DNA from: Sphingomonas sp. Leaf34
GTDB lineage: Bacteria; Pseudomonadota; Alphaproteobacteria; Sphingomonadales; Sphingomonadaceae
Reading direction: 5' to 3'
Assembly: GCF_001421805.1 (NCBI RefSeq)
Contig: NZ_LMLC01000002.1
Location: 372,001 to 436,000, forward strand
Length of the DNA stretch: 64,000 nt
The notes under the pieces were generated by a model. The model saw nothing but the letters and a program-made list of their open reading frames with translations, was not told the DNA's origin and made no database searches. The position numbers and the translations under genes are program-made. Below are positions 26,658 through 37,443 of this stretch, in pieces (within the stretch, counting starts at the first letter, position 1; every line of letters begins with the position of its first letter).

Positions 26658-29105
26658 CTACCAGCTCAGGCCAGCGCGCGCGTAGAGATAGCGGCCGTTG
26701 AACCCGAACGGCGAGTAATAAGGGAAGCCGATGACCCCGGTGCTGTTGTTCGCCGGGATAGTCGCGTCGGGATAGACGTCGAACAGGTTGCTGACGCCGA
26801 ACCCGAACTGTGCGCCCCTGGTCGCCTGATAGCGCAGTTCGAGATCGGTGATGACGTGCTTGCCGCTGCGAACGTCGGCGGCCTGCGTCGTACCCGGCTG
26901 GTTGACGTCGCCATAATAGGTCACGCGCGCGAGCGCGCCGAACTGGTCGAGCGACCAGTCGATCGACCCGGTCACCTTCTCGCCGGGGGTGCCGTCTTCG
27001 AGCGTCAGGATGCGGCTGCGTGCGAACAGCGTCGGCGCGGGATTGAGCGTCGATGTCGAGGTCGGCACGCGCGTCACCTTCGTGTCGTTGACGTTGCCCG
27101 CGATCGTGAAGTCGAACGTGCCCACCGTATCGGTCGGCATGCGGTAATGCGCAACGGCGTCGATACCCTTGGTCGTGGAAGCCAGACCGTTCAGGAAGAA
27201 CCGCGCGGCGGTGGCGCCAGAGCCCGCCAACAGGGTGGCGATCTGCGCGTTGACGGCGGCCGACTGGGTCGACGACGTCGTGATATTCTCCGACAGGCCG
27301 ATCTGGTTGCGAATACGGATGCGGTATGCATCGACGGTCAGATCGAACCCGCCGAACCGGAAGACAGTCCCGACCGAAAGATTGGTCGACTTTTCCGGCT
27401 CCAGCGGCAGTCCGCCGAGCCGGGTCGCGACCGGGCTGATCGACGGGAAGGTGCCGGTCTGAATCGGATTGCCGTTCTGGATGACGGTCGCGATCGAGGT
27501 AAAATACTGTTGTTGCAGTGCGGGTGCACGGAAGCCGGTCGAGGCGGTGCCGCGCAACGCGAACCAACGCGCAAAATCATAGCGGGCGGAGATCTTGCCG
27601 GTCGCGGTCGAGCCGAAATCGGAATAATCCTCGCCGCGTCCAGCCAGGCCGACCAGGAACTTGTCGGTCACCTGCGTCTCGACATCGAGATAGACACTGC
27701 CGTTGCGACGGCTGCGCTCGATCGCGTTGGCGGGCGAGAAGCCGCCAAACCCTTGCGCGCCCGGCGCAGCGGTCGTGGCGGCGCCCGTCACCGTCCCGGC
27801 CGCGGGATAGCCGTAGGACGCAAGCTCGCCCGACTGTATCTTGAACCCTTCGCGGCGTCCTTCGAGACCGAACGCAACGTTGACACCCTGCAACAGGTCG
27901 AACTTGCGATCGACGTCGAGCCCGACGATGTACTGGTCGTAGATCAGCGCGCCATCGGAGAAGTCCCGCGGCGTGGCACTGCCAAACGCGTAATTGGCCG
28001 AATTGAGCGTGCGGAAGCCGATCTTGTTGCGACCGTAGCTGGCGTTCAGATCGACGTTCCAGTCGGCGACGACGCCCTTGATGCCGACCGCCGAATTGAT
28101 GTCGCGCGACTTAGTATTGATCAGCGGCAGGAAGCCGTCCCGGTAACCGGCCAGCGCCGTCGTCGCGCTCGCCAGACGTGGAAACGCCGCGCTGCGCGTG
28201 TCGCGATCCTGATAGCCAAGCCAGCCATACAGCTTCCACGTCCCCGTCAGTGTCGTGCCGGCATTGGCGAAGATGCTGTACTGTTCGACCGCCGGATCAC
28301 CGAAACGGCCCGTGACGCGTTGCCCCGCGACGCGCGGATCGAAATCGGCGCGATTGGTCGCCTGACGGTTCAGATATTCGCCCGAAATCGTCAGGAAGCC
28401 GTCTTCGCCGAACCCGAGCCCCTGCCAGCCGGAGACGGTGACGGCATGCTCGCCGGTCCTGCTGCGACTGCCGTGCGCGGTATCGATATCGGTGTTGTAG
28501 AAGCCGTAATTGACCGTCGCGCCGCCGCCCGACCGCGCCTCCCGCAGGCGAAGGTTGACGACCCCGGCGATCGCATCGGAGCCATATTGCGCCGATGCAC
28601 CATCCCGGAGCACTTCGATCCGGTCGAGCGCGACGGTCGGAATGGTGTTCAGATCGACCGCTGCCGAGCCACGCCCGACCGAACCACCGACATTGAGCAG
28701 CGCCGACGTATGGCCGCGCACGCCGTTGACCAGCACGAGCGTCTGGTCGGGCGACAGGCCGCGCAACGTCGCCGGGCGGATCGCATCGGTGCCATCGACC
28801 GCAGAGGGGCGCGGGAAGTCGATCGAGGGCGCGATCGCCGCGAGCGCTGCGCCAAGCTCGGTGGTTCCCTGGCGCTGAAGCGCGGCCGAGCTCAGCACGT
28901 CGACCGGCGACGCACTGTCGAGCCGGGACCGGCCGACCGTGCGCGTTCCGGTGACGATGATGTCGTCCTGGGTGTCGGGCATTGCGGCCGCGGCAGGGGG
29001 GGTGGCAGCGGGTTCGGCCGGTACGGTCTGGGCGAAAGCCGAGTGCGCGCCGACAAAGGCAATGGTCGACGCGGCGAGCGCCAACGCGGTACGATAGGCA
29101 GTCAT
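26658..29105 (-). CDS. TonB-dependent outer-membrane receptor
   Basis: 815 residues from the ATG before TAYRTALALAAS. The signal peptide ends near AFAQ. A TonB box-like DDIIVTGTR is followed by a plug domain with the TLRGLSPDQTLVLVNGVRG and DRIEVLRDGASAQYGSDAIAG elements, then a beta barrel. The chain ends YLYARAGLSW, an aromatic terminus recognised by the BAM machinery. A GATase1 hydrolase gene lies 65 bp upstream on the same strand. Substrate is unknown; a peptide or gamma-glutamyl compound is possible from that neighbour. Confidence 0.92.
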   Translation of the reverse strand: MTAYRTALALAASTIAFVGAHSAFAQTVPAEPAATPPAAAAMPDTQDDIIVTGTRTVGRSRLDSASPVDVLSSAALQRQGTTELGAALAAIAPSIDFPRPSAVDGTDAIRPATLRGLSPDQTLVLVNGVRGHTSALLNVGGSVGRGSAAVDLNTIPTVALDRIEVLRDGASAQYGSDAIAGVVNLRLREARSGGGATVNYGFYNTDIDTAHGSRSRTGEHAVTVSGWQGLGFGEDGFLTISGEYLNRQATNRADFDPRVAGQRVTGRFGDPAVEQYSIFANAGTTLTGTWKLYGWLGYQDRDTRSAAFPRLASATTALAGYRDGFLPLINTKSRDINSAVGIKGVVADWNVDLNASYGRNKIGFRTLNSANYAFGSATPRDFSDGALIYDQYIVGLDVDRKFDLLQGVNVAFGLEGRREGFKIQSGELASYGYPAAGTVTGAATTAAPGAQGFGGFSPANAIERSRRNGSVYLDVETQVTDKFLVGLAGRGEDYSDFGSTATGKISARYDFARWFALRGTASTGFRAPALQQQYFTSIATVIQNGNPIQTGTFPSISPVATRLGGLPLEPEKSTNLSVGTVFRFGGFDLTVDAYRIRIRNQIGLSENITTSSTQSAAVNAQIATLLAGSGATAARFFLNGLASTTKGIDAVAHYRMPTDTVGTFDFTIAGNVNDTKVTRVPTSTSTLNPAPTLFARSRILTLEDGTPGEKVTGSIDWSLDQFGALARVTYYGDVNQPGTTQAADVRSGKHVITDLELRYQATRGAQFGFGVSNLFDVYPDATIPANNSTGVIGFPYYSPFGFNGRYLYARAGLSW

Positions 29106-29170
29106 GTCATGGTCCCTGATAGTGGATCGTTCGGCGACGATCTTGGTGCAAGTAAAACGAACGGACGCGC

Positions 29171-29965
29171 TCAATGGTCCCGACGGGTCCCTAGCGATTG
29201 CCCGACGAGCGAGAAAAAGGCCTGGCCGGACGCGCTTGCGGCGACGTTCCATTCGGGATGCCATTGCACCGCCAGAACGTCGCCGCCGCACGGCCGCGCA
29301 GAGAACGCCTCGACCAGACCGTCCGACGTCGCCCGCGCCTCGATGCTGAGCCCGGATCCCAGCCGTTCGATCCCCTGGCGATGCACCGAGGTGACCGACA
29401 GGCTGCGCCGTGCCGTGACCGTCGCGAGCATCCCACCCGCCTGAAGGTCGACGTCGTGGACATGGTCGAACAGCGTTTCATACGCAGTCGCGTCTTCGGT
29501 GACGCGGTGGTGTCCGGCGTCGAGCGTATCGGTCAGCGTTCCGCCGAACAGCACGTTGAGTTCCTGCAATCCGCGACAGATCCCGAACACCGGCCGCCCC
29601 GCTTCGATCATCCGCCCCGCCAGCTCCATCGCCACCGCATCGCGGTCGAGATCGAGCGCATCACCCGCCGCATCGGTTTTGCCATAGCGAGCGCCGGCGA
29701 CGTTGGATCGCGATCCGGTCAGCAGCAGCGCGTCGAGCCGCCCCGCCAGCGCGCGCGTGTCCATTGCGTCCGCGACGGCGGGCACCAGAAGGACGGTCGC
29801 GCCGGCATACTGGACCAGCGGCTCGACGAACCGCGTCGCGACCGCCTGGATCGGGCGATCGGTGATCTCGTTACAGCATAATACTTCGATCACCGGCTTG
29901 ATCGGCCCGTCATCGCTCCGGCAGCACGCAAACCGCATCATCCGCGCCCGATGTCGTTCGTCCAT
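29171..29965 (-). CDS. Class I glutamine-amidotransferase-like hydrolase (PuuD type)
   Basis: 264 residues from the ATG before DERHRARMM, with AGAGGCG close upstream. A TTG 11 codons earlier and ATGs further in are alternatives. The catalytic triad is visible: Cys in GICRGLQELN and His/Glu in VQWHPEW. The overall match is to gamma-glutamyl-GABA hydrolases (peptidase C26). It precedes a TonB receptor gene in the same direction, so it may process the imported ligand. Cytoplasmic location is assumed because no signal is seen. Confidence 0.85.
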   Translation of the reverse strand: MDERHRARMMRFACCRSDDGPIKPVIEVLCCNEITDRPIQAVATRFVEPLVQYAGATVLLVPAVADAMDTRALAGRLDALLLTGSRSNVAGARYGKTDAAGDALDLDRDAVAMELAGRMIEAGRPVFGICRGLQELNVLFGGTLTDTLDAGHHRVTEDATAYETLFDHVHDVDLQAGGMLATVTARRSLSVTSVHRQGIERLGSGLSIEARATSDGLVEAFSARPCGGDVLAVQWHPEWNVAASASGQAFFSLVGQSLGTRRDH

Positions 29966-29998
29966 CGCCTCTGCATCGACCCCGCCTTTCGCAATCAA

Positions 29999-30586
29999 TA
30001 TCTATCAATCGCATGGGATATTGGAGCATTTTAACCTTTGGCCCGCGCAAAAATTGATTGTTCGTGCCGTGACGACGGCGCGTCGCAAGGGCTTGGTCAA
30101 ATAAGTTAGGGGTTTGCCGACGATCCGGATGGATTTCGGGTTTCGGGGGTAGATACAGTAGGACGTGCAGCGGACCCGGCTTAAGATTGATGGCGGGGGT
30201 CTGACGATGGCGGGGGTGCCGAAGTCGCAAGGTCGTCGCGCGCCTCAGCCTCGAAGGCCAGCACGACGTCACGTTCGTCGCTACGACCGGTCTTGCCCTC
30301 ACCGGCTGCCACGCGCATCCTACGACCGCAGACGATCGCCGTATCACCGCAGCGCTATCGACCTATATCGACGCGCATCGCGAAATCTCGGCAGAAGTAC
30401 GCAAATGTTTCGCACATCGCTAGCGACACCCGGTAGCGGAACGGCCAAGGTACGGGCCGACATCGCATATCGTCCGGGGGAATGATGATGCAGTCAGTTT
30501 TGCCAGCGTCACGATCGCACTGCTGCTGTAATCGGTGGCAACGCCGGTAGCGCAACGTGGCGCCTCCGTGTCGGGCGCCGTCGCAA
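29999..30586. other. 588-bp region without an intact gene
   Basis: The part next to 29999 is A+T-rich and should hold the promoter of the amidotransferase/receptor pair. Around 30240-30425 a plus-strand frame reads EGQHDVTFVATTGLALTG...EVRKCFAHR before a stop, without a start codon and without recognised homology. It may be debris from the same event that broke the GH3 gene just downstream. Confidence 0.4.
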
Positions 30587-31182
30587 ATCCATTTCGACGG
30601 CCTCGCCGTCAGCGACGGGAACGGCCACGGCCAGGTCGACGGCTGTCCGAACGAGAGCAGCGCGGCCGCGATCAACGCCGGGCTCGACATGGTCATCTAT
30701 TCCTGCAGCGGCTGGAAGCCGCTCGATACCAACACCTCAGACAGGCGCAGTCGGGCAAGATCCCCGCCGCGCGCCTCGACGACGCGGTCCGCGGAATCCT
30801 GCGCTTGAAAATCCACGCGGGCAGTTTCGATCGCGGTCGCGCGTCGTCGCGCGCGCTCGTGGGCAAGATGACCCTGATCGGTGCCGCCGGCCACCGCGCA
30901 ATCGCCCGGCGCGCCGTTCGCGAATCGATGATGTTGCCCAAGAACGAAGGCGGGCTTCTCCCGCCGAAACCGTCGGCCACCATCCTCGTCGCGGGTGGCA
31001 ACACGGGCACTATCCCGCGACAGGCCGGTCGCGATCGGCATGGTCTGCACCGACGGCAAGCCGGTCACCGTCCCGATCACGAGGACACTCGCTACGGCCA
31101 AGGCCGGCGACTGGCGGCAGGTGATCGTCCCGCGGCAATGCTTCGTCAAGCGCGGCATCGACATGGCGCAGGTCACCGCGCC
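30587..31182 (+). pseudogene. Decayed GH3 family 1,4-beta-D-glucan glucohydrolase
   Basis: Three successive plus-strand frames together match the C-terminal half of a GH3 exo-beta-glucosidase. The catalytic-nucleophile region FDGLAVSDGNGHGQV comes first. After a frame change near 30715, SGKIPAARLDDAVRGILRLK and AVRESMMLPKNEGGLLPPKPS follow. A shorter stretch of the C-terminal domain in a third frame includes AKAGDWRQVIVPRQCF. The N-terminal barrel is absent, and a long piece between the second and third segments is deleted. It cannot make an active enzyme. Confidence 0.82.
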
Positions 31183-31232
31183 CGCTCGACGTCGTGGCGG
31201 TCGTGCTTCGACCCTGACGCCCAGAACGCTTC

Positions 31233-31264
31233 GGGCCCGAGGCGCCCCTAAGCGCCTCGGGCCC
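31233..31264. terminator. 13-bp-stem terminator hairpin
   Basis: GGGCCCGAGGCGC and GCGCCTCGGGCCC form a perfect 13-bp stem with a CCCTAA loop. It sits 28 bp beyond the stop of the minus-strand symporter gene and after the GH3 remnant. It is very stable though T-poor, so it is likely the transcript end of the symporter. Confidence 0.7.
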
Positions 31265-31292
31265 TATCAGATCTCGTCGGGACCGCTGTCGC

Positions 31293-32960
31293 TCAGCTGT
31301 GCAGCGACCGGCGGAACGTCTCAGGCAGGAACACCAGCCCGACCAGCGCGGTCACCGCGCACGCGAGGATCGGATACCAGAGCCCGTAATAGATGTCCCC
31401 GGTCGCCGCGACCATCGCGAACGCCGCGGTCGGCAGGAACCCGCCGAACCAGCCATTGCCGATATGATAGGGCAGTGACATCGACGTGTAGCGGATCTTG
31501 GTCGGGAACAGCTCGACCAGCAGCGCCGCGATCGGCCCGTAGACCATCGTCACGTACAGCACGAGGATGACGAGGATCGCGATGACCAGCGGCTTGTTGA
31601 TCTGCGCCGGATCCGCCTTTTCGGGGTAGCCGACCGCGGTCAGTGCGGTCTTCACCTCGGTACCGAACGCCTTGATCGCCGCAGCCTTGTCAGGACCCGA
31701 CACGACCGCCGGGTTGACGACCGGGATGGTCGCGCCGCCAATATGGATCTGCGCGACGGTGCCCGCGGGAGCAATGACGTTAGCGTAGGAGATGCCCGCC
31801 TTTGCAAGATACGCCTTGGCGATATCGCACGAGCTGCTGTCGAACTTGTTCTTGCCGACCGGATCGAACTGGACCGAGCATTCGTCGGGATTGGCGACGA
31901 CGCTCACCGGCGAATTGGCCTGCGCCGCATAGAGTGCCGGGTTAGCCGCCTTCGACAGTGCGTGGAACAGCGGCATGTAGGTCAGCGCGGCAAGCGCGCA
32001 GCCGGTCAGAATGATGTATTTCCGCCCGATCTTGTCCGACAGCCAGCCGAAGAAAATGAACGCCGGCGTCGCGATCAGCAGCGCGATCGCGATCAGGATG
32101 TTGGTGGTCGGCCCGTCGACACGCAGGTTCTTCTCGAGGAAGAACAACGCGTAGAACTGGCTGGTGTAGAACACGACGCCCTGGCCGACGACCGCCCCGA
32201 ACAGCGCGATGAGGACGATCTTCAGATTGCTCCACTGCCCGAACGCCTCGGTCAGCGGTGCCTTCGACGTCTTGCCCTCGTCCTTCATCTTCTGGAACAC
32301 CGGGCTCTCTTCGAGCTGCATGCGGATCCACAGCGACACCGCGAGCAACGCGATCGAGACGATGAACGGAATACGCCAGCCCCAGGCGGCGAACGCCTCT
32401 TCGCCGACCAGCGTGCGCACGCCGATGACGATCAGCAGCGCCGCGAACAGCCCGAGCGACGCAGTCGTCTGGATGAAGCTGGTGAACAGCCCGCGCTTCT
32501 TGTCGGGCGCATGCTCGGCGACATAGGTCGCAGCGCCACCATATTCGCCGCCGAGCGCCAGGCCCTGCAACAGCCGCAGCACGACCAGCGCGATCGGCGC
32601 GGCGACGCCGACCGACGCGTAGCTCGGCAGCAGGCCGACCAGGAACGTCGACAGCCCCATGATCGCCATGGTGACGAGGAAGGTGTTCTTGCGGCCGACG
32701 ACATCGCCGATCCGCCCGAAGACGAGCGCGCCGAACGGCCGCACCGCGAACCCGGCCGCAAACGCCGCGAGCGCGAAGATGAACCCGGTCGTCTCGTTGA
32801 CGCCCGAGAAGAACTGCGCGGTGATGATCGTCGCGAGCAGGCCGTAGAGGTAGAAATCATACCATTCGAACACCGCGCCGAGCGACGACGCGATGATGAT
32901 CAGCGGCTGACTTTGCTTCACGTGACCAAGGGGCGATGCGTCCCCGGTTGTCGTTGCCAT
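31293..32960 (-). CDS. MHS family MFS symporter with a periplasmic insert
   Basis: 555 residues, longer than typical MHS transporters (about 430-500). The N-terminal half has EWYDFYLYG, GRIGDVVGRK (motif A) and RLLQGLALGGEYGGA. The second motif-A-like GWLSDKIGRK follows TM8. Between TM9 and TM10 lies an insert of about 110 residues (roughly 337-447) with two cysteines (PDECS, SSSCD). By topology this faces the periplasm. The gene is divergent from acs together with a porin gene, so a monocarboxylate such as acetate, or a related acid, is the inferred cargo. Confidence 0.88.
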   Translation of the reverse strand: MATTTGDASPLGHVKQSQPLIIIASSLGAVFEWYDFYLYGLLATIITAQFFSGVNETTGFIFALAAFAAGFAVRPFGALVFGRIGDVVGRKNTFLVTMAIMGLSTFLVGLLPSYASVGVAAPIALVVLRLLQGLALGGEYGGAATYVAEHAPDKKRGLFTSFIQTTASLGLFAALLIVIGVRTLVGEEAFAAWGWRIPFIVSIALLAVSLWIRMQLEESPVFQKMKDEGKTSKAPLTEAFGQWSNLKIVLIALFGAVVGQGVVFYTSQFYALFFLEKNLRVDGPTTNILIAIALLIATPAFIFFGWLSDKIGRKYIILTGCALAALTYMPLFHALSKAANPALYAAQANSPVSVVANPDECSVQFDPVGKNKFDSSSCDIAKAYLAKAGISYANVIAPAGTVAQIHIGGATIPVVNPAVVSGPDKAAAIKAFGTEVKTALTAVGYPEKADPAQINKPLVIAILVILVLYVTMVYGPIAALLVELFPTKIRYTSMSLPYHIGNGWFGGFLPTAAFAMVAATGDIYYGLWYPILACAVTALVGLVFLPETFRRSLHS

Positions 32961-33009
32961 GGCGGTATCCTCTCAAGTGGATCGATGGGAATTCTGCAGC
33001 GTTGGGCAA

Positions 33010-34467
33010 TCAGAACCCGTATTTGAATGCGAATTCGAGGCGGTCGAGCGCGCCGGTGTCGCCCGAGACCAGCTCGCGGACGGCGTGGCGATACTCGACG
33101 CCGATGTCGAAGCCCTTGCCCGGCGACCAGAACAGGTTGGCCGCGCCGCCATAGGACTTGGCATTGGCCAGCCCCGTGACGATCACGCCGGCCGGATAAT
33201 CGGCCGATTGGTAGCTGCCCATGACGGTCGAGTGAATCGCATCGGTCCAGCCGATCCGCAGCGCCGCGAAGCCCGCGAAATTGTCGATCCGCTCCAGCTG
33301 CGTCGCGGTGCCGCCGTAGATCGCGTCGGGGACGTATCCCAATCCCAGATACCGGCCGATGCCCTGCCCGTAGGTCGCCATGAAGCGCAGGTCGTGACGC
33401 TTGCCGATCGGAATCTTGCCCGACCCGGAAACGCCCCACCCGAAGGCGGTATCGCCGCTGCCCAGCGTATCGGTGCGCAGTTCGCGCGCGATACCGGCCA
33501 GCGCAAAATCGCCGAACGCCGACTTCCAGTTCACCCGCGCCACCACGTCGGGCAGGCGGTCGTCATCCGTGTCGACCAGCGCGGCGTTGCCCGGCAGCGC
33601 GGTTTCCGTTTCGGGATTCTCGACCGCGACCTGCAACGTCAGCCCGGTTCGCAAGGGGATGGAGTAGCGGATCAGCGCCTGGCGGTTGAACACCGTGCCG
33701 TCCAGCGGTCCGACGAAATCCGTCGTCTCCGGCAGCACCGCGATGTTCTGGAAGGTCGACCATTCCTGCCCGACCAGCAGATTGCCATATTCAATGAAGC
33801 CGCGGCGGAAGGTCGGCGTGTAGGGATTGGTCGCGCGCTGCGCGCCGACCGGCGCCGTCGCGAGCGCGAAATCGAACTCCACCAGAGTCTTTATGTCGGT
33901 GCCGTTCATCGGGGTCGCGGTGCTGAACTGCAGGCGGGTCTGGCGCGCGGAAAGCAACAGGTCCTGGCTGGAGAACCCGCCGCCGACCGGAATCTGCTGC
34001 GGCAGGAAGAACTCCTTGCCGAGCCCCCCGACCGCGATCTCGCCACCGCTGTAGCGGCTGGCAATGGCGTTGAGGCGAACGAAGCCGCCCAGCTTGACCG
34101 TCGTGTTCCCAACGCGAAAACCGTCGGTCGGTGCCGAATTTGCCGCGACAGGCTTGGCCTGCGCCACATTGGTCGCGCCGGGCGATCTGCCTGGCGACGC
34201 GGGTGCCGCGCTCATCGAAGACGCGGTCATGGGATTGGTGTTCATGGGAGTCGGGTTCATGGACGTCGGGGCGATCGGCGCCGCGGCCGTCGCGCGCGCC
34301 GCAGTCAGCTCGCCGCGCAAATCCTGCACCGCCGCTTCAAGGGCCTTCAACCGCGTCTCGAGCTCGATCTCGCGCGCCGTCTGGGCCTGTGCCATGCCCG
34401 GTACCAGCGCGGTACTGCCAAGCAATGCCGTGAAAGCCAGTCGCGTCCTGAACGCCATCCGTGTCAT
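33010..34467 (-). CDS. DcaP-like trimeric outer-membrane porin
   Basis: 485 residues. The signal peptide ends at MAQA. A short coiled coil (IELETRLKALEAAVQDLRGEL) typical of DcaP N-termini is followed by a Met/Asn/Pro-rich linker with four MNP-like repeats, then a 16-strand-like beta barrel ending LEFAFKYGF (terminal Phe). DcaP proteins admit small organic acids. It lies 49 bp upstream of the MHS symporter on the same strand, and divergent from acs, which suggests uptake of a carboxylate. Confidence 0.85.
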   Translation of the reverse strand: MTRMAFRTRLAFTALLGSTALVPGMAQAQTAREIELETRLKALEAAVQDLRGELTAARATAAAPIAPTSMNPTPMNTNPMTASSMSAAPASPGRSPGATNVAQAKPVAANSAPTDGFRVGNTTVKLGGFVRLNAIASRYSGGEIAVGGLGKEFFLPQQIPVGGGFSSQDLLLSARQTRLQFSTATPMNGTDIKTLVEFDFALATAPVGAQRATNPYTPTFRRGFIEYGNLLVGQEWSTFQNIAVLPETTDFVGPLDGTVFNRQALIRYSIPLRTGLTLQVAVENPETETALPGNAALVDTDDDRLPDVVARVNWKSAFGDFALAGIARELRTDTLGSGDTAFGWGVSGSGKIPIGKRHDLRFMATYGQGIGRYLGLGYVPDAIYGGTATQLERIDNFAGFAALRIGWTDAIHSTVMGSYQSADYPAGVIVTGLANAKSYGGAANLFWSPGKGFDIGVEYRHAVRELVSGDTGALDRLEFAFKYGF

Positions 34468-34612
34468 CCCCGTCTCCGTGCTCTTCCACTGGTCTTGCGC
34501 GTGGAATAAGCGTCGTGATCATGGCGCACCGCGCGCGCCTGGCCATCCCTGACTTTGGTGCGGGATGATCTGCCCGACACGACCGCGTATAGCGCGGCAA
34601 AAGGAGAGCCAG

Positions 34613-36564
<1,952 letters not shown>

Positions 36565-36568
<4 letters not shown>

Positions 36569-37188
36569 CGCGCACAATCCTCATCGCCGACGATCACCCG
36601 CTGTTCCGCCAGGCGCTCAAGCTGGCGGTCAGCCGCGCCGCGCCCGACGCGGTGGTGATCGAGGCGGGGCAGCTGTGCGAGGCGGTGGCCGCGGTGCGCA
36701 CCGCGGCGCGGCTGGACCTGATCCTGCTCGACCTGCGGATGCCGGGGTCGGAAGGGTTCGCAGGCGTCGCGCTGCTTAATGCCGAACGGCCCGATACGCC
36801 GATCCTGGTGATCTCCTCGGCAGACGCGGCCGAAGCGGCACCGCGTGCGCGGGCTTATGGTGCTGTGGGTTTCGTTTCGAAGACCGCAGACCTCGCAACG
36901 CTGGAAGACGCCGTCGCTCGCGCACTGGCCGGCGACCGCGACGCGCCGATCGAGGGCACGCCGGTCGACGACATGGCCGCGCGCGTCGCGAGCCTGACGC
37001 CGACCGAACTGAGGGTCCTGCTCGGCGTGCTCGCCGGTCGCCTGAACAAGCAGGTCGCGTTCGATCTCGGCATCTCCGAAGGCACGGTAAAGGGCCACAT
37101 GACCGCGATCCTGCGCAAGCTCGGGGTGCAGAACCGGACCCAGGCGGTGCTGGCGGCGCGGGCGATGGACATCCACTTTGCGGATTAA
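36565..37188 (+). CDS. crbR: LuxR-family response regulator, CrbR type
   Basis: 207 residues. The receiver has the acidic pair in LIADDHPLF and the phospho-aspartate in [10 protein letters not shown]; Lys is in GFVSKTAD. The C-terminal helix-turn-helix ([22 protein letters not shown]...[16 protein letters not shown]) is of the LuxR/FixJ type. It is translated by overlap with acs and lies convergent to the PutP-fused hybrid kinase. In Vibrio and Pseudomonas the CrbS/CrbR (MxtR/ErdR) pair activates acs. The same gene set here supports that name by homology and synteny. Confidence 0.85.
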
Positions 37189-37443
37189 AAGCGCGCCACC
37201 CGCACCCTGTCCGTCGTCCTGACGAACGTCAGGACCTGGCGCTACACTCGCTGAGGGCGGTATCCTGGATCCTGATTTCCGTCAGGATGACGTGTCGGAT
37301 CGCCCCCGCACGATCCTTCCCTGCCAGGATGAGTCGGCGCCGGAGGCGTCGGAGGGGGGAGGATACGCGACGGCCGTTTCCCTTTCCGCCCCTCCGTCAG
37401 GCATACGCCTGCCACATCCCCCCGGCGGGGGAGGATCGCAGGT
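37189..37443. terminator. Hairpin-rich convergent junction between crbR and crbS
   Basis: Two strong inverted repeats sit in this 255-bp gap. GTCCTGACGAACGTCAGGAC is at 37216-37235 (9-bp arms, AA loop). ATCCTGA/TCAGGAT is at 37269-37288 (6-base loop). Further along, CAGGC/GCCTG and CCCCCGGCGGGGG hairpins precede the kinase stop. The group probably ends both transcripts. The shared TCCTGAC/GTCAGGA words look like a repeated element. Confidence 0.55.

Noticed and set aside
34544..34567. CATCCC/GGGATG dyad as a confirmed CrbR site
   Set aside because: Six-base arms at 12-bp spacing can occur by chance and the CrbR consensus is not something I can verify here. It is mentioned only as a candidate in the acs entry.
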